DNA of 64,000 bases from JAOAFZ01 sp964412815. Lineage in GTDB: Bacteria > Patescibacteriota > Microgenomatia > UBA1406 > GWC2-37-13. Location of the stretch: contig CAYPQF010000026.1 in the NCBI GenBank assembly GCA_964412815.1, positions 1 through 64,000 of the forward strand. Reading direction: 5' to 3'. The notes beneath the pieces were generated by a model that made no database searches, had not been told where the DNA came from, and saw only the letters and a program-made list of their open reading frames with translations. Each line of letters opens with the position of its first letter. Position 1 is the stretch's first letter. The position numbers and the translations under genes were made by a program. Below, in pieces: positions 24,809 to 32,960 of this stretch.

Positions 24809-25821
24809 GACACGTACAAAGACAGACAGAAACCAAACCAAAGAAGAGCTCATTTATGTCGAATCGTATTTTTATAGTACTGTTCTTTTTTGCGATTATG
24901 GCGGTGTCTGCGTTCCTGGTGTTCCGCGAAGGAACTCTGCCCAAAAGTCCAAAAGATACTACCTCCAATCTTTTTTCGATTTCTCCGGGCGAACCGCTCA
25001 ATGATATTATTCGCAGACTGGAAAGTGATGGGTATATTCGCAGCCGTCTGGTCTTTTATCTGGTAATTAAGCAGCTCGGAATTGAGACCGATATTCAGGC
25101 TGGTAAGTTCCGTCTGTCCCCTTCTATGGATGCCTACACGCTGGCTCAGGAGCTCACACACGGTACCGAAGATACCTGGGTAACCATTGTAGAAGGACTG
25201 CGGAAAGAAGAAATTGCCGCCGAGATTGCCAAAGAGCTGAATATTCCCGAAGTTGAGATTACCTCTATTGCCCGAGAGGGGTATCTGTTCCCGGATACCT
25301 ATCTCTTCCCTCAGTTTGCATCCGCAGAAGCGGTAGTCAACGCAATGTATGCGAACTACAAAGCGAAAGTAACCCCTGCCATTCTGGCTTCTGCAAAACA
25401 GCGCGGACTGGATGAAGACGAACTGATTATCCTCGCTTCACTGGTTGAACGAGAAGCCCGATCTCAGGAAGCACGTACCGAAGTTGCCTCCATTATGCTG
25501 CGCCGTATTGAAGAAGGAATGCCTTTACAGGTTGATGCAACTGTCCAGTATGCCCTTGGTTATGACCCTGAACAGAAAACCTGGTGGAGAAAAGGACTCC
25601 TGTTTAAAGATCTTGAAGTAGAGTCGCCATACAACACGTATCAAAATGCCGGACTGCCACCTGGCCCGATTGCAAGTCCCAGCCTCTCGTCTATTATTGC
25701 AGTTTCTGAGGCAAATCCGAACACTCCGTACCTGTTCTATATTACCGGAGATGACGGCAACATGTACTATGCTAAAGATCTGGACGAGCACAATCGGAAT
25801 ATCGACCGTCATTTAAAGTAA
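24805..25821 (+). CDS. mltG: Endolytic transglycosylase MltG
   Basis: 338 residues. MltG cuts nascent glycan strands at the membrane. A cytoplasmic N-terminus of about 20 residues and one membrane helix (about 22-40) precede a LysM-like region (SPGEPLNDIIRRLESDGYI) and the YceG catalytic domain with the key glutamate in LASLVEREA, followed by DATVQYALG and YNTYQNAGLPPGPIASPS. It starts in an ATGA overlap with the preceding gene. The next gene converges on it 28 bases away, with no strong terminator between. Confidence 0.94.
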   Translation: MRHVQRQTETKPKKSSFMSNRIFIVLFFFAIMAVSAFLVFREGTLPKSPKDTTSNLFSISPGEPLNDIIRRLESDGYIRSRLVFYLVIKQLGIETDIQAGKFRLSPSMDAYTLAQELTHGTEDTWVTIVEGLRKEEIAAEIAKELNIPEVEITSIAREGYLFPDTYLFPQFASAEAVVNAMYANYKAKVTPAILASAKQRGLDEDELIILASLVEREARSQEARTEVASIMLRRIEEGMPLQVDATVQYALGYDPEQKTWWRKGLLFKDLEVESPYNTYQNAGLPPGPIASPSLSSIIAVSEANPNTPYLFYITGDDGNMYYAKDLDEHNRNIDRHLK

Positions 25822-25849
25822 GCTCTTACTAAAAGAAGTAGGTCTCCCC

Positions 25850-26380
25850 TTAATCACGGAGTCGTGACTGTACCGTCTCGATCATTTGATCAATCTTCTG
25901 ATTGGTACTGTCTATTATAATCTCGCTTGCATCAACCGTCTGCATTACATGCTCGTAAAGCAACTCAAACTCTTTACGAGGAACGACATACTCACGTCGT
26001 TGATTACGATACCAAAGCGTTTCTTTGTCGGCTGTCAGCAAAACTGATCTCACACTGTATCCGTACAGTTCCAGCAGCGGCAGGATCTCAGAGACTGCTC
26101 CGTGGGGAGATGGAATATTCCATGAAAATAGTCCTTCCAATACCAGATCAAATTTGCCAAAGCGGGCATACTCATCTACCATATGGAGGAAGTTCTGATA
26201 CGCAAACTGGTGGTATTCCTCGGTTACGTCTTCAACACGTAGATTCCAGAAGTGAAAATCCCACCGAAACACATCAAGCTCCAGAAGTGCGGCAGGCTTT
26301 TGAAGAGAGCGGACAAACGGTTTCAAAATAGTGTTTTTCCCTGCAGCTGGTGGTCCCCGAAAGATATATGCTTTTTTCAT
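25850..26380 (-). CDS. P-loop kinase-like protein (zeta-toxin/AAA_33 type)
   Basis: 176 residues. An N-terminal GPPAAGKNT (9-17) is a Walker A loop with Asn in place of the usual Ser/Thr after the lysine. The C-terminal half has an adenylate-kinase-like lid (YRNQRREYVVP) and a DSTNQ end. Such small P-loop proteins phosphorylate nucleotides, sugars or antibiotics; the substrate cannot be predicted. It is 18 bases downstream of ftsK and has its own extended -10. No antitoxin partner is visible, so a toxin role is unsupported. Confidence 0.65.
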   Translation of the reverse strand: MKKAYIFRGPPAAGKNTILKPFVRSLQKPAALLELDVFRWDFHFWNLRVEDVTEEYHQFAYQNFLHMVDEYARFGKFDLVLEGLFSWNIPSPHGAVSEILPLLELYGYSVRSVLLTADKETLWYRNQRREYVVPRKEFELLYEHVMQTVDASEIIIDSTNQKIDQMIETVQSRLRD

Positions 26381-26386
26381 ACGGAT

Positions 26387-26392
26387 AGTATA
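26387..26392 (-). promoter_or_regulatory. Extended -10 for the 25850-26380 gene
   Basis: TATACT preceded by TGC (extended -10), ending 6 nt before the ATG at 26380, in the short gap after ftsK. Confidence 0.5.
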
Positions 26393-26398
26393 GCAGTG

Positions 26399-28582
26399 TT
26401 ATGCCTCTGCACCCGCTCCTTCGTCTCCAGCGGTGCGTTTGAGGACTTCACGCGGTTTACTGCCTTCTGCGGGACCTACATATCCGGCTGCTTCCAATTC
26501 GTCCAGAATACGTGCCGCACGAGCATACCCGACCTTCAGTTTACGTTGGAGCAGAGAGGCGGACGCCTTGTCTACCTGCGTAATCAGCTGTATTGCTTCG
26601 TTAAAGAACGGATCCGTGCCTTCACCACCACCACCTGCCATTGCGCCTCCACGGGCACCGCCAGGTCCGCCATTTAATACGGCGTTGTTTGAGGTAATTT
26701 CTTCGGTGTAATGTACTTCTGGTACCTGAGACTTGAGGAAACCTACGACCGATGCAACTTCATCGTCCGCAACAAAGGCACCCTGCATACGACGCGGCTT
26801 TGCCTGATCCGGCGGCAGGAATAACATGTCTCCCCGGCCGAGCAGTTTTTCCGCTCCCGGACCGTCGATAATAACACGCGAATCAACCATCGACGACACA
26901 TTAAATGCCAGACGGGTCGGGATGTTCGCCTTCATCAGACCGGTAATAACATCGACCGACGGACGCTGGGTGGCAAGTACCAAATGGATACCGGTAGCAC
27001 GTGCCATCTGGGCAATACGGGTAATATAGTCTTCCGCATCTTTTGAAGCCACCATCATAAGATCAGCAAGTTCGTCAATTACAAAGACGATATATGGTTT
27101 CTTTTCTATTCCTTCGAGTTTGTTATAGCCGTCCAGATTACGGACTCCTACTTCGGCAAACTGTTTGTTTCTGTTTTCCATCTCTGCCACTGTCCACTGC
27201 AATGCAGCAATAATTTTTTGCGGCTCAACGATTACTTCGGTCAAAAGGTGCGGAATACCGTTATAGAGCGCCAGTTCTACACGCTTAGGATCGACTAGAA
27301 TCAGCCGCAGCTCATCCGGGCGTGTTCTAAAAAGGAAGGTAGCCAGCCAGGCATTCAACATTACCGACTTACCCGATCCGGTGGTACCGGCAATCAGTAC
27401 GTGAGGCATCTTGGCAATACTGGAGGTGATCGGTTTTCCAGATACATCAAGACCTAACGGGACCAACAGGGGGTCGGTATTATTCTGGAACCCCTGCGAT
27501 TGTAACATCTGCTTGAGGGTGACCATCTGGGAGGTAATATTCGGAATTTCTACCCCTACGAGAGAACGGCCCGGAATCGGTGCTTCGATACGAACTGCAC
27601 CCGTAGGTGCGGCCAGTGCCAGCGCCAGATCGTTTGCCAGCGCGGTGATCTTGGACAGTTTGGTACCCATCGTAATCTCCAGCGCGTACTGGGTGACGGT
27701 TGGACCTTTATTCAGTTCGGCAACACGGGCACGAATACCGAAACTATCAAGTGTCTTTTCGATAATATCAGCGTTCTTTGCGACATCTCCCCGATCCGCG
27801 TCTGCCTGTTTTACATCATGCAAGAGGGTATGCGGTGGATACACCCAGGTAGAAGAGTTAGCCCCTGCTACCGGTTTAATAGAGATATCTTTTTTCGCAG
27901 GAATTACAACGGTGTTGGCCGGCTGTGGCTGAATTGGTGTAGGCAACGGCTTGGCTGGTTCTTCTTTTTTATCTGAAATAAAATCGAAGCGCCGTTCATC
28001 TTTTTCGTCTTTCTTTTTACCGGCATCCTTTACCTTATCCAGACCTTTTTCTGCGGCCTCTTTCGAAGAATTAAAGACAGATCCCATCATCTCAAGCAGC
28101 TTCTGTGCCACGACATCAAGCGAGGTATCAAAGAACAGGATCATTCCTACTACAAACGAAACAGAGAAGATAATAAAAGCTCCGATCTGGGAGAAGTCAT
28201 AGGTCAATACATCGTAGACCTGTGATCCCAGACTTCCAGCGGCACTAAAGCCAAGCAGGGCGAGGAACATAAACAGCAGTCCTACGGTAACATTTGGCTT
28301 AACAAACTTCAGTTTTTCTGAATTAAAGAAGTGACCAGAGGTAAGGAGCAGAATAAAGGGAACAAAGATCGAAGTCCAGCCAAAATACTGCACGAGCATT
28401 TGATTAATCAGAAAGAGAATCCGGCCTTCGTTTTCATCGATGAAAAACACAAAAAACGAAATGAGAGAGATGCCCCCTGCTAAAAAAACAAATAATCCCA
28501 GAATATTAAACAATGTGCTTTTATTTGTTGTCGGAATGAGAGAGCCAACACTTGGTATTTTAGACTTTTTTCTTCGACCCAT
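26399..28582 (-). CDS. ftsK: DNA translocase FtsK/SpoIIIE
   Basis: 727 residues, short for FtsK. It pumps chromosome termini through the closing septum. Four membrane helices (about 20-165), a Lys/Asp/Pro-rich linker (about 180-240), then the motor: alpha domain with IKPVAGANSSTWVYPP, Walker A GTTGSGKS, Walker B-type IVFVIDELADLMM and QMARATGIHLVLATQRPSVDVITG. The C-terminal winged-helix gamma domain (VDKASASLLQRKLKVGYARAARI...) that reads KOPS sites is present, followed by a short acidic tail. It is preceded by its own promoter and the pnp terminator. Confidence 0.96.
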   Translation of the reverse strand: MGRRKKSKIPSVGSLIPTTNKSTLFNILGLFVFLAGGISLISFFVFFIDENEGRILFLINQMLVQYFGWTSIFVPFILLLTSGHFFNSEKLKFVKPNVTVGLLFMFLALLGFSAAGSLGSQVYDVLTYDFSQIGAFIIFSVSFVVGMILFFDTSLDVVAQKLLEMMGSVFNSSKEAAEKGLDKVKDAGKKKDEKDERRFDFISDKKEEPAKPLPTPIQPQPANTVVIPAKKDISIKPVAGANSSTWVYPPHTLLHDVKQADADRGDVAKNADIIEKTLDSFGIRARVAELNKGPTVTQYALEITMGTKLSKITALANDLALALAAPTGAVRIEAPIPGRSLVGVEIPNITSQMVTLKQMLQSQGFQNNTDPLLVPLGLDVSGKPITSSIAKMPHVLIAGTTGSGKSVMLNAWLATFLFRTRPDELRLILVDPKRVELALYNGIPHLLTEVIVEPQKIIAALQWTVAEMENRNKQFAEVGVRNLDGYNKLEGIEKKPYIVFVIDELADLMMVASKDAEDYITRIAQMARATGIHLVLATQRPSVDVITGLMKANIPTRLAFNVSSMVDSRVIIDGPGAEKLLGRGDMLFLPPDQAKPRRMQGAFVADDEVASVVGFLKSQVPEVHYTEEITSNNAVLNGGPGGARGGAMAGGGGEGTDPFFNEAIQLITQVDKASASLLQRKLKVGYARAARILDELEAAGYVGPAEGSKPREVLKRTAGDEGAGAEA

Positions 28583-28618
28583 AAAAATAAAGAACCAGTA
28601 AGAATATTACTGTAGTAC

Positions 28619-28647
28619 ATAATAGACGAAAATGCAACGAAAGACAA
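28619..28647 (-). promoter_or_regulatory. ftsK promoter
   Basis: -35 TTGTCT (28642-28647), 17-base spacer, -10 TATTAT (28619-28624). A leader of about 30 nt contains a hairpin (cagtaa/ttactg) and no Shine-Dalgarno. Confidence 0.5.
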
Positions 28648-28663
28648 GTGTGTCCGGTATAAC

Positions 28664-28688
28664 AAAAAAACCGCCCCCGGAGGAGCGG
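28664..28688 (-). terminator. Rho-independent terminator of pnp
   Basis: On the minus strand a G/C-rich stem of about 7 pairs (CCGCTCC / GGGGCGG, one G-U) with a 4-base loop is followed by seven U residues. It lies 26 nt past the pnp stop and separates rpsO-pnp from ftsK. Confidence 0.85.
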
Positions 28689-28713
28689 CTTTTCTGGTTT
28701 ATAACAGGTATGA

Positions 28714-30807
28714 TCAGAATACCATGGTCAGGTTGATACGGCCCTGTTTATCGATCTCTTGGACCCGAACCTTTACCATCTGACCAATCTTGACGACTTC
28801 GTTCGGATCTTTGACATAGCCCTTACTCATCTTGGAGATATGGACCAGTCCTTCTTTTCCCGGCAGCAGTTCGACGAATGCTCCAAATGGCAAAATACGT
28901 TTTACTTCACCTTCAAATTCTTCGTCAACTTCTACTTCACGGGTAATCATCTCGATCATCTTGACGGCCTCTTCGACACCTTTTCGATCAACACCGCTGA
29001 TGGTGATCTCTCCATTATCACCGACATTAATCTCGGTGTTGGTCTTGGCAATCATACTCTTGATATTCTTGCCTCCTGGACCAATGATCTCACCGATCTT
29101 GTCCTGTGGAGCCTGCAAGATCACAACCTTTGGTGCATACTCGGAGGTTTCTTTACGAGGTTCCGGAATAACAGCGAGCATCTTATCGAGAATAAAGTTA
29201 CGGGCAACGTTTGACTGGGCAAAGATCTCTTCGATCATCTTGTCTGTCAGACCCGTGTTCTTTACATCAAGCTGGATTGCCGTGACGCCATCCTTAGAAC
29301 CGGTAACCTTAAAGTCCATCTCACCTGAAAAGTCTTCGATACCCATAATGTCAGTCAGAATGACATAATCATCATCTGAATTTGACATAAAGCCCATGGC
29401 AATACCGGAGATGGGAGCCTTGATCGGGACACCTGCATCCATCAGTGCCAGTGTTGATCCACAGGTTGATGCCATCGAGGTTGAACCGTTCGAAGACAGC
29501 ACTTCGGAGACGACACGGATGGTGTACGGGAATTCATCCGGATCTGGCATAACCGGGCGCAGCGCCTTTTCTGCCAATGCACCATGGCCGATCTCACGAC
29601 GGGAGGTAAAGCCGATACGGCCGGTCTCTCCGACGGTGTATGGGGGCATGTTATAGTGATGCATATAGAAGCGTTCTTCTTCTCCTGACGGACTTTCGAC
29701 CAGTTGGGTATTTTCCGGATTACCGAGCGTTGCAATTGAGAGCACCTGGGTATCTCCGCGCTGGAACAGACCTGTTCCATGAACACGGGGCAGTACGCCG
29801 ACTTCAACATCAATCTTGCGAACTTCATCCAGTTTCCGACCATCAAGGCGAACTCTATCCTTCAGAATCTTTTCCTTGATCATCTTCTTTGACAGGGAAT
29901 CAATGCCGCCGGATACCTGTGCTTCCGAAAATTCAGGACTTTCACCCTGTTTCTCCATTACCGCAGCGACAAACTTCTTGATTCCTTCCGGATCAGAAGA
30001 TTCTTTGGTGGCCTTGGAAGCAATCAGATCTTCCAGATTTTTCAGGAAGTGTTCTTTCAGATAGGCGTACAGTTTCTTTTCAGTTTCATCTTCTGGAACG
30101 ATCTCTTTTTCGACACCGAACTCCTGACGCAGACTTTCGATGAAGTCAATGATGCGGGCATTTTCCTGCTTGGCAAGTTTGATACCTTCCATCACTACAG
30201 ACTCAGGAAGTTCTGCGGCTTCTGTCTCGATCATAATAACTTTTTCCTTGGATGAGGAGATAATCAGATCAAGTTCTGAATGATCCAGTTCATCTTCGGT
30301 TGGGTTTACTATAAAAGCAGATTTTCCATCTGTGTCTGTCATATATCCGATACGCATGGTACTGATCGGGAACATAAATGGAATGGATGAGACATGCAAT
30401 GCGGCAGAAACAGCAATGGCACCCAGAATGTCAGGAGAGTTGACGCCATCAACTGCCAGAGTAGTTATTACGATCTGACAATCTCTTTTGTAGTTCTTCG
30501 GGAACAGCGGACGGATGGAGCGATCAATCAGACGACCTTTTAAAATAGCGTCATCAGTTGGCTTTCCTTCTTTCTTAACCCATCGGGAACCTTTAATACG
30601 TCCTCCGGCATACAGTTTCTCGACATACTCAACTGAGAGCGGGAAATAGTCAAGGTCATCACGCTGTGCACCAGCAACGACAGTTACCAGAACGCAGGTA
30701 TCGCCTAAGCGGGCAAGAACTGATGAAGTGGCCTGTTGAGCAAGCTGGCCGAATTGTAAGGTTAGAGTTTGGTTATTGATCTCTATTGAACGTTCAATTT
30801 TTTTCAT
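28714..30807 (-). CDS. pnp: Polynucleotide phosphorylase
   Basis: 697 residues, full length. PNPase degrades RNA 3' to 5' by phosphorolysis. Two RNase PH-like cores separated by a helical domain, the second core active-site region (GDTQVLSIATLG, SGEEERFYMHHYNMPP, SNGSTSMASTCGSTLALMDAG), a KH domain with IIGPGGKNIKSM and a C-terminal S1 domain (FEGEVKRILPFGAFVELLPGKEGLVHIS) are visible. It lies 76 bases downstream of rpsO, the classical order, with a strong promoter in that gap. Confidence 0.97.
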   Translation of the reverse strand: MKKIERSIEINNQTLTLQFGQLAQQATSSVLARLGDTCVLVTVVAGAQRDDLDYFPLSVEYVEKLYAGGRIKGSRWVKKEGKPTDDAILKGRLIDRSIRPLFPKNYKRDCQIVITTLAVDGVNSPDILGAIAVSAALHVSSIPFMFPISTMRIGYMTDTDGKSAFIVNPTEDELDHSELDLIISSSKEKVIMIETEAAELPESVVMEGIKLAKQENARIIDFIESLRQEFGVEKEIVPEDETEKKLYAYLKEHFLKNLEDLIASKATKESSDPEGIKKFVAAVMEKQGESPEFSEAQVSGGIDSLSKKMIKEKILKDRVRLDGRKLDEVRKIDVEVGVLPRVHGTGLFQRGDTQVLSIATLGNPENTQLVESPSGEEERFYMHHYNMPPYTVGETGRIGFTSRREIGHGALAEKALRPVMPDPDEFPYTIRVVSEVLSSNGSTSMASTCGSTLALMDAGVPIKAPISGIAMGFMSNSDDDYVILTDIMGIEDFSGEMDFKVTGSKDGVTAIQLDVKNTGLTDKMIEEIFAQSNVARNFILDKMLAVIPEPRKETSEYAPKVVILQAPQDKIGEIIGPGGKNIKSMIAKTNTEINVGDNGEITISGVDRKGVEEAVKMIEMITREVEVDEEFEGEVKRILPFGAFVELLPGKEGLVHISKMSKGYVKDPNEVVKIGQMVKVRVQEIDKQGRINLTMVF

Positions 30808-30815
30808 ACAATACT

Positions 30816-30845
30816 AGTTTACGCAGGTGCTAGGGAGGCAGTCAA
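30816..30845 (-). promoter_or_regulatory. pnp promoter
   Basis: -35 TTGACT (30840-30845), 18-base spacer, -10 TAAACT (30816-30821), ending 8 nt before the ATG at 30807, so the leader is at most about 2 nt. Confidence 0.6.
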
Positions 30846-30883
30846 GACGATGATCAGCACGTAAACGAGATCTTACGATGTTT

Positions 30884-31153
30884 TTACCGTTTCAGACCAA
30901 GCTTTTTGATAAGGTCTTTATAACGATTTTCGTCCAGTTTCTGGAGGTAATTAATTATTCTCCGTCTCTTCGCAATAACTTTTAATAACCCACGTCGAGA
31001 GTGATTATCTTTTTTGTTCTCCTCCAAGTGCGAAGTGAGACGCTGAATTTTATGTGATAACAGAGCAACCTGGACTTCCGGAGATCCGGTGTCGCCCTCG
31101 TGCTGTGCAAATGATTCAATAATATCTTTTTTAGAGTCTGGTAGTGTAATCAT
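30884..31153 (-). CDS. rpsO: Ribosomal protein S15
   Basis: 89 residues, exact family length. uS15 binds 16S rRNA helices 20-22 in the small subunit. The block GSPEVQVALLSHKIQRLTSHLEENKKDNHSRRGLL is diagnostic. A consensus promoter ends 8 nt before the ATG, leaving no room for the leader pseudoknot by which S15 represses itself in E. coli. Confidence 0.98.
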   Translation of the reverse strand: MITLPDSKKDIIESFAQHEGDTGSPEVQVALLSHKIQRLTSHLEENKKDNHSRRGLLKVIAKRRRIINYLQKLDENRYKDLIKKLGLKR

Positions 31154-31161
31154 AAGGACAG

Positions 31162-31190
31162 ATTATAATGGAAAGTAACAGTTCTTGCAA
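31162..31190 (-). promoter_or_regulatory. rpsO promoter
   Basis: -35 TTGCAA (31185-31190), 17-base spacer, perfect -10 TATAAT (31162-31167), ending 8 nt before the ATG at 31153. Leaderless-type. Confidence 0.7.
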
Positions 31191-31203
31191 GTAGTATTAT
31201 ATC

Positions 31204-31515
31204 ATGCAACCGATTCCACCCATCTATATCAGAAAAAAATGGCAGATAGTGGCATTTTTCACCGTACTTCTGGTGATTATAGCCTGTATATTTCTGATGC
31301 CACCGACATCGCTGGTGATTATTGGGGCCTTTATTCTGCTGGTAACCGCAGCAGCCTTTTTGCTCTGCACCATTTTTTTCCCGCTCAAACGCTCGCTCCT
31401 GATTGCAGGAGGAGTGGCTGTTTTCCTTGTCATTAATGTCTTTATCGGCTTCGAAATGCTAAACACAATCCTGCTGGTTTCGTTTATAATAGGGCTTGAC
31501 CGTTTGTTATCGTAA
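31204..31515 (+). CDS. Small integral membrane protein, unknown
   Basis: 103 residues, hydrophobic throughout, with three or four predicted membrane helices and a basic N-terminus (IRKKW). There are no charged motifs suggesting catalysis. It is divergent from rpsO with 50 bases between, and a TAGTAT or TATTAT hexamer lies 3-6 nt before its ATG. metG follows 15 bases later. I do not recognise the family. Confidence 0.6.
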   Translation: MQPIPPIYIRKKWQIVAFFTVLLVIIACIFLMPPTSLVIIGAFILLVTAAAFLLCTIFFPLKRSLLIAGGVAVFLVINVFIGFEMLNTILLVSFIIGLDRLLS

Positions 31516-31525
31516 CTTGTATTGA
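31496..31525 (+). promoter_or_regulatory. metG promoter
   Basis: -35 TTGACC (31496-31501), 18-base spacer, -10 TATTGA (31520-31525), ending 5 nt before the ATG at 31531. It overlaps the end of the preceding gene. Confidence 0.45.
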
Positions 31526-31530
31526 GCCTC

Positions 31531-32946
31531 ATGAAATCAAATTTCTATATTACTACTACCCTTCCTTATGTGAATGCGGAACCGCATGTTGGCTTCGCAC
31601 TGGAGATTGTACAGGCAGATGCTGTTGCCCGAGCCCGTCGTTTATTAGGAGATACTGTCTTTTTTAATACCGGGACCGATGAGCATGGTCTCAAGATTCA
31701 CCGGAAAGCAGAAGAACAGGGAATTTCAACCCAGGAATATGTGAATCAATATGCAGCAACATTTAATAGTCTGCGGGACCTGTTGAACCTGAGCTACACG
31801 CACTTTATTCGAACCACCGATCCGCACCATAAAAAAGCTGCTCAGGAATTCTGGAAGCGATGCGCCGAAAATGGTGATATCTATAAGGCAAAGTACACCG
31901 TAAAATACTGTGTCGGCTGTGAGCTGGAGAAAACCGACTCAGAACTGGTTGATGGTCGATGCCCCCTGCATCCAAACCTGGAACTGGAGTTGATTGATGA
32001 AGAAAACTATTTTTTTAGATTCTCAAAATACCAGCAACCGTTACTTGATCTGTATAAACAAAATCCTGAGTTTGTCAAACCCGCACACCGGCTGGAAGAG
32101 ATTCGAAACTTTGTACAGGAAGGTCTTACGGATTTTTCCATTTCCCGCCTTGCTTCCAAGATGCCATGGGGTGTTCCGGTACCTGGCGACGAAGAACATG
32201 TCATGTATGTCTGGTTTGATGCATTGGTAAACTATATCTCTACTACCGGCTGGCCGGAAGACACTGATACCTTTCAGCGCTGGTGGCCGGGGACACAGGT
32301 TGCTGGAAAAGATAACTTGCGACAGCAATCGGCAATGTGGCAAGCGATGCTTCTTTCGGCAAACCTCCCTCCCTCGAGACAGATTGTCATTCATGGGTTT
32401 ATCACTGCGGAGGGAAAGAAGATGAGTAAATCATTGGGAAATGTGGTGAGTCCTGCCGAGATCGTCGAACGGTATGGGACCGAAGCTACCCGCTACTACC
32501 TGCTCCGCGAAATTCCGCCACAGAACGATGGGGACTTTTCATACCAGCGCATGCAGGAGATCTATAACAGTGATCTGGCAAACGAGCTGGGCAATCTGGT
32601 CATGCGCCTCACCACACTTGGTTCAAAAGACGGACTGTCTGTTGACCAGGCCCCGCCACCTGCACTCGCAGAAGAAGTCTTTACCCGTACAACAGCCTTT
32701 GCGTTTAACGAAGCACTGGAGCTGATCTGGAAAGAAATAAAAGCATTAAACAAAGAAATTGACGGTTTTGAACCGTGGAAAAAACAGCCCGCGGAACGGA
32801 GCGCGTTTCTTACCTCGGGCTTACAAAAAATACAGCAGATTGCCTACCTCCTGCAGCCCTTTATGCCTGGAACTGCTGCTATCATAATGGAAGTAACATC
32901 TGGTACTATTAGTAAATGTCCTCCCCTGTTTCCCAAGAAGCAATAG
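31531..32946 (+). CDS. metG: Methionyl-tRNA synthetase
   Basis: 471 residues from the ATG at 31531. The HIGH-equivalent is PHVGFALE and the KMSKS loop is KKMSKSLGN. A zinc-knuckle region with CVGCE and a later CPLH lies in the connective domain. The protein ends after the anticodon-binding helices, so the C-terminal EMAP-like tRNA-binding domain of longer MetRS is absent. A TTG three codons upstream could start the frame, but no Shine-Dalgarno supports it and the ATG fits the promoter. The penicillin-binding protein gene starts 14 bases later. Confidence 0.96.
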   Translation: MKSNFYITTTLPYVNAEPHVGFALEIVQADAVARARRLLGDTVFFNTGTDEHGLKIHRKAEEQGISTQEYVNQYAATFNSLRDLLNLSYTHFIRTTDPHHKKAAQEFWKRCAENGDIYKAKYTVKYCVGCELEKTDSELVDGRCPLHPNLELELIDEENYFFRFSKYQQPLLDLYKQNPEFVKPAHRLEEIRNFVQEGLTDFSISRLASKMPWGVPVPGDEEHVMYVWFDALVNYISTTGWPEDTDTFQRWWPGTQVAGKDNLRQQSAMWQAMLLSANLPPSRQIVIHGFITAEGKKMSKSLGNVVSPAEIVERYGTEATRYYLLREIPPQNDGDFSYQRMQEIYNSDLANELGNLVMRLTTLGSKDGLSVDQAPPPALAEEVFTRTTAFAFNEALELIWKEIKALNKEIDGFEPWKKQPAERSAFLTSGLQKIQQIAYLLQPFMPGTAAIIMEVTSGTISKCPPLFPKKQ

Positions 32947-32960
32947 GAGTTGTATAATAT

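Noticed and set aside
25850..26380. Zeta-toxin of a toxin-antitoxin pair
   Set aside because: No small antitoxin gene lies on either side; neighbours are ftsK and mltG, so only the P-loop fold is supported.
30787..30798. TTGAACGTTCAA palindrome at the start of pnp as an SOS box
   Set aside because: GAAC and GTTC are adjacent with no 4-base spacer, and it lies inside the coding sequence; likely chance.
32953..32958. TATAAT as promoter for the class A PBP
   Set aside because: It ends only 2 nt before the ATG, so RNA would begin inside the coding sequence; an AGGAG and the adjacent metG stop suggest co-transcription instead.
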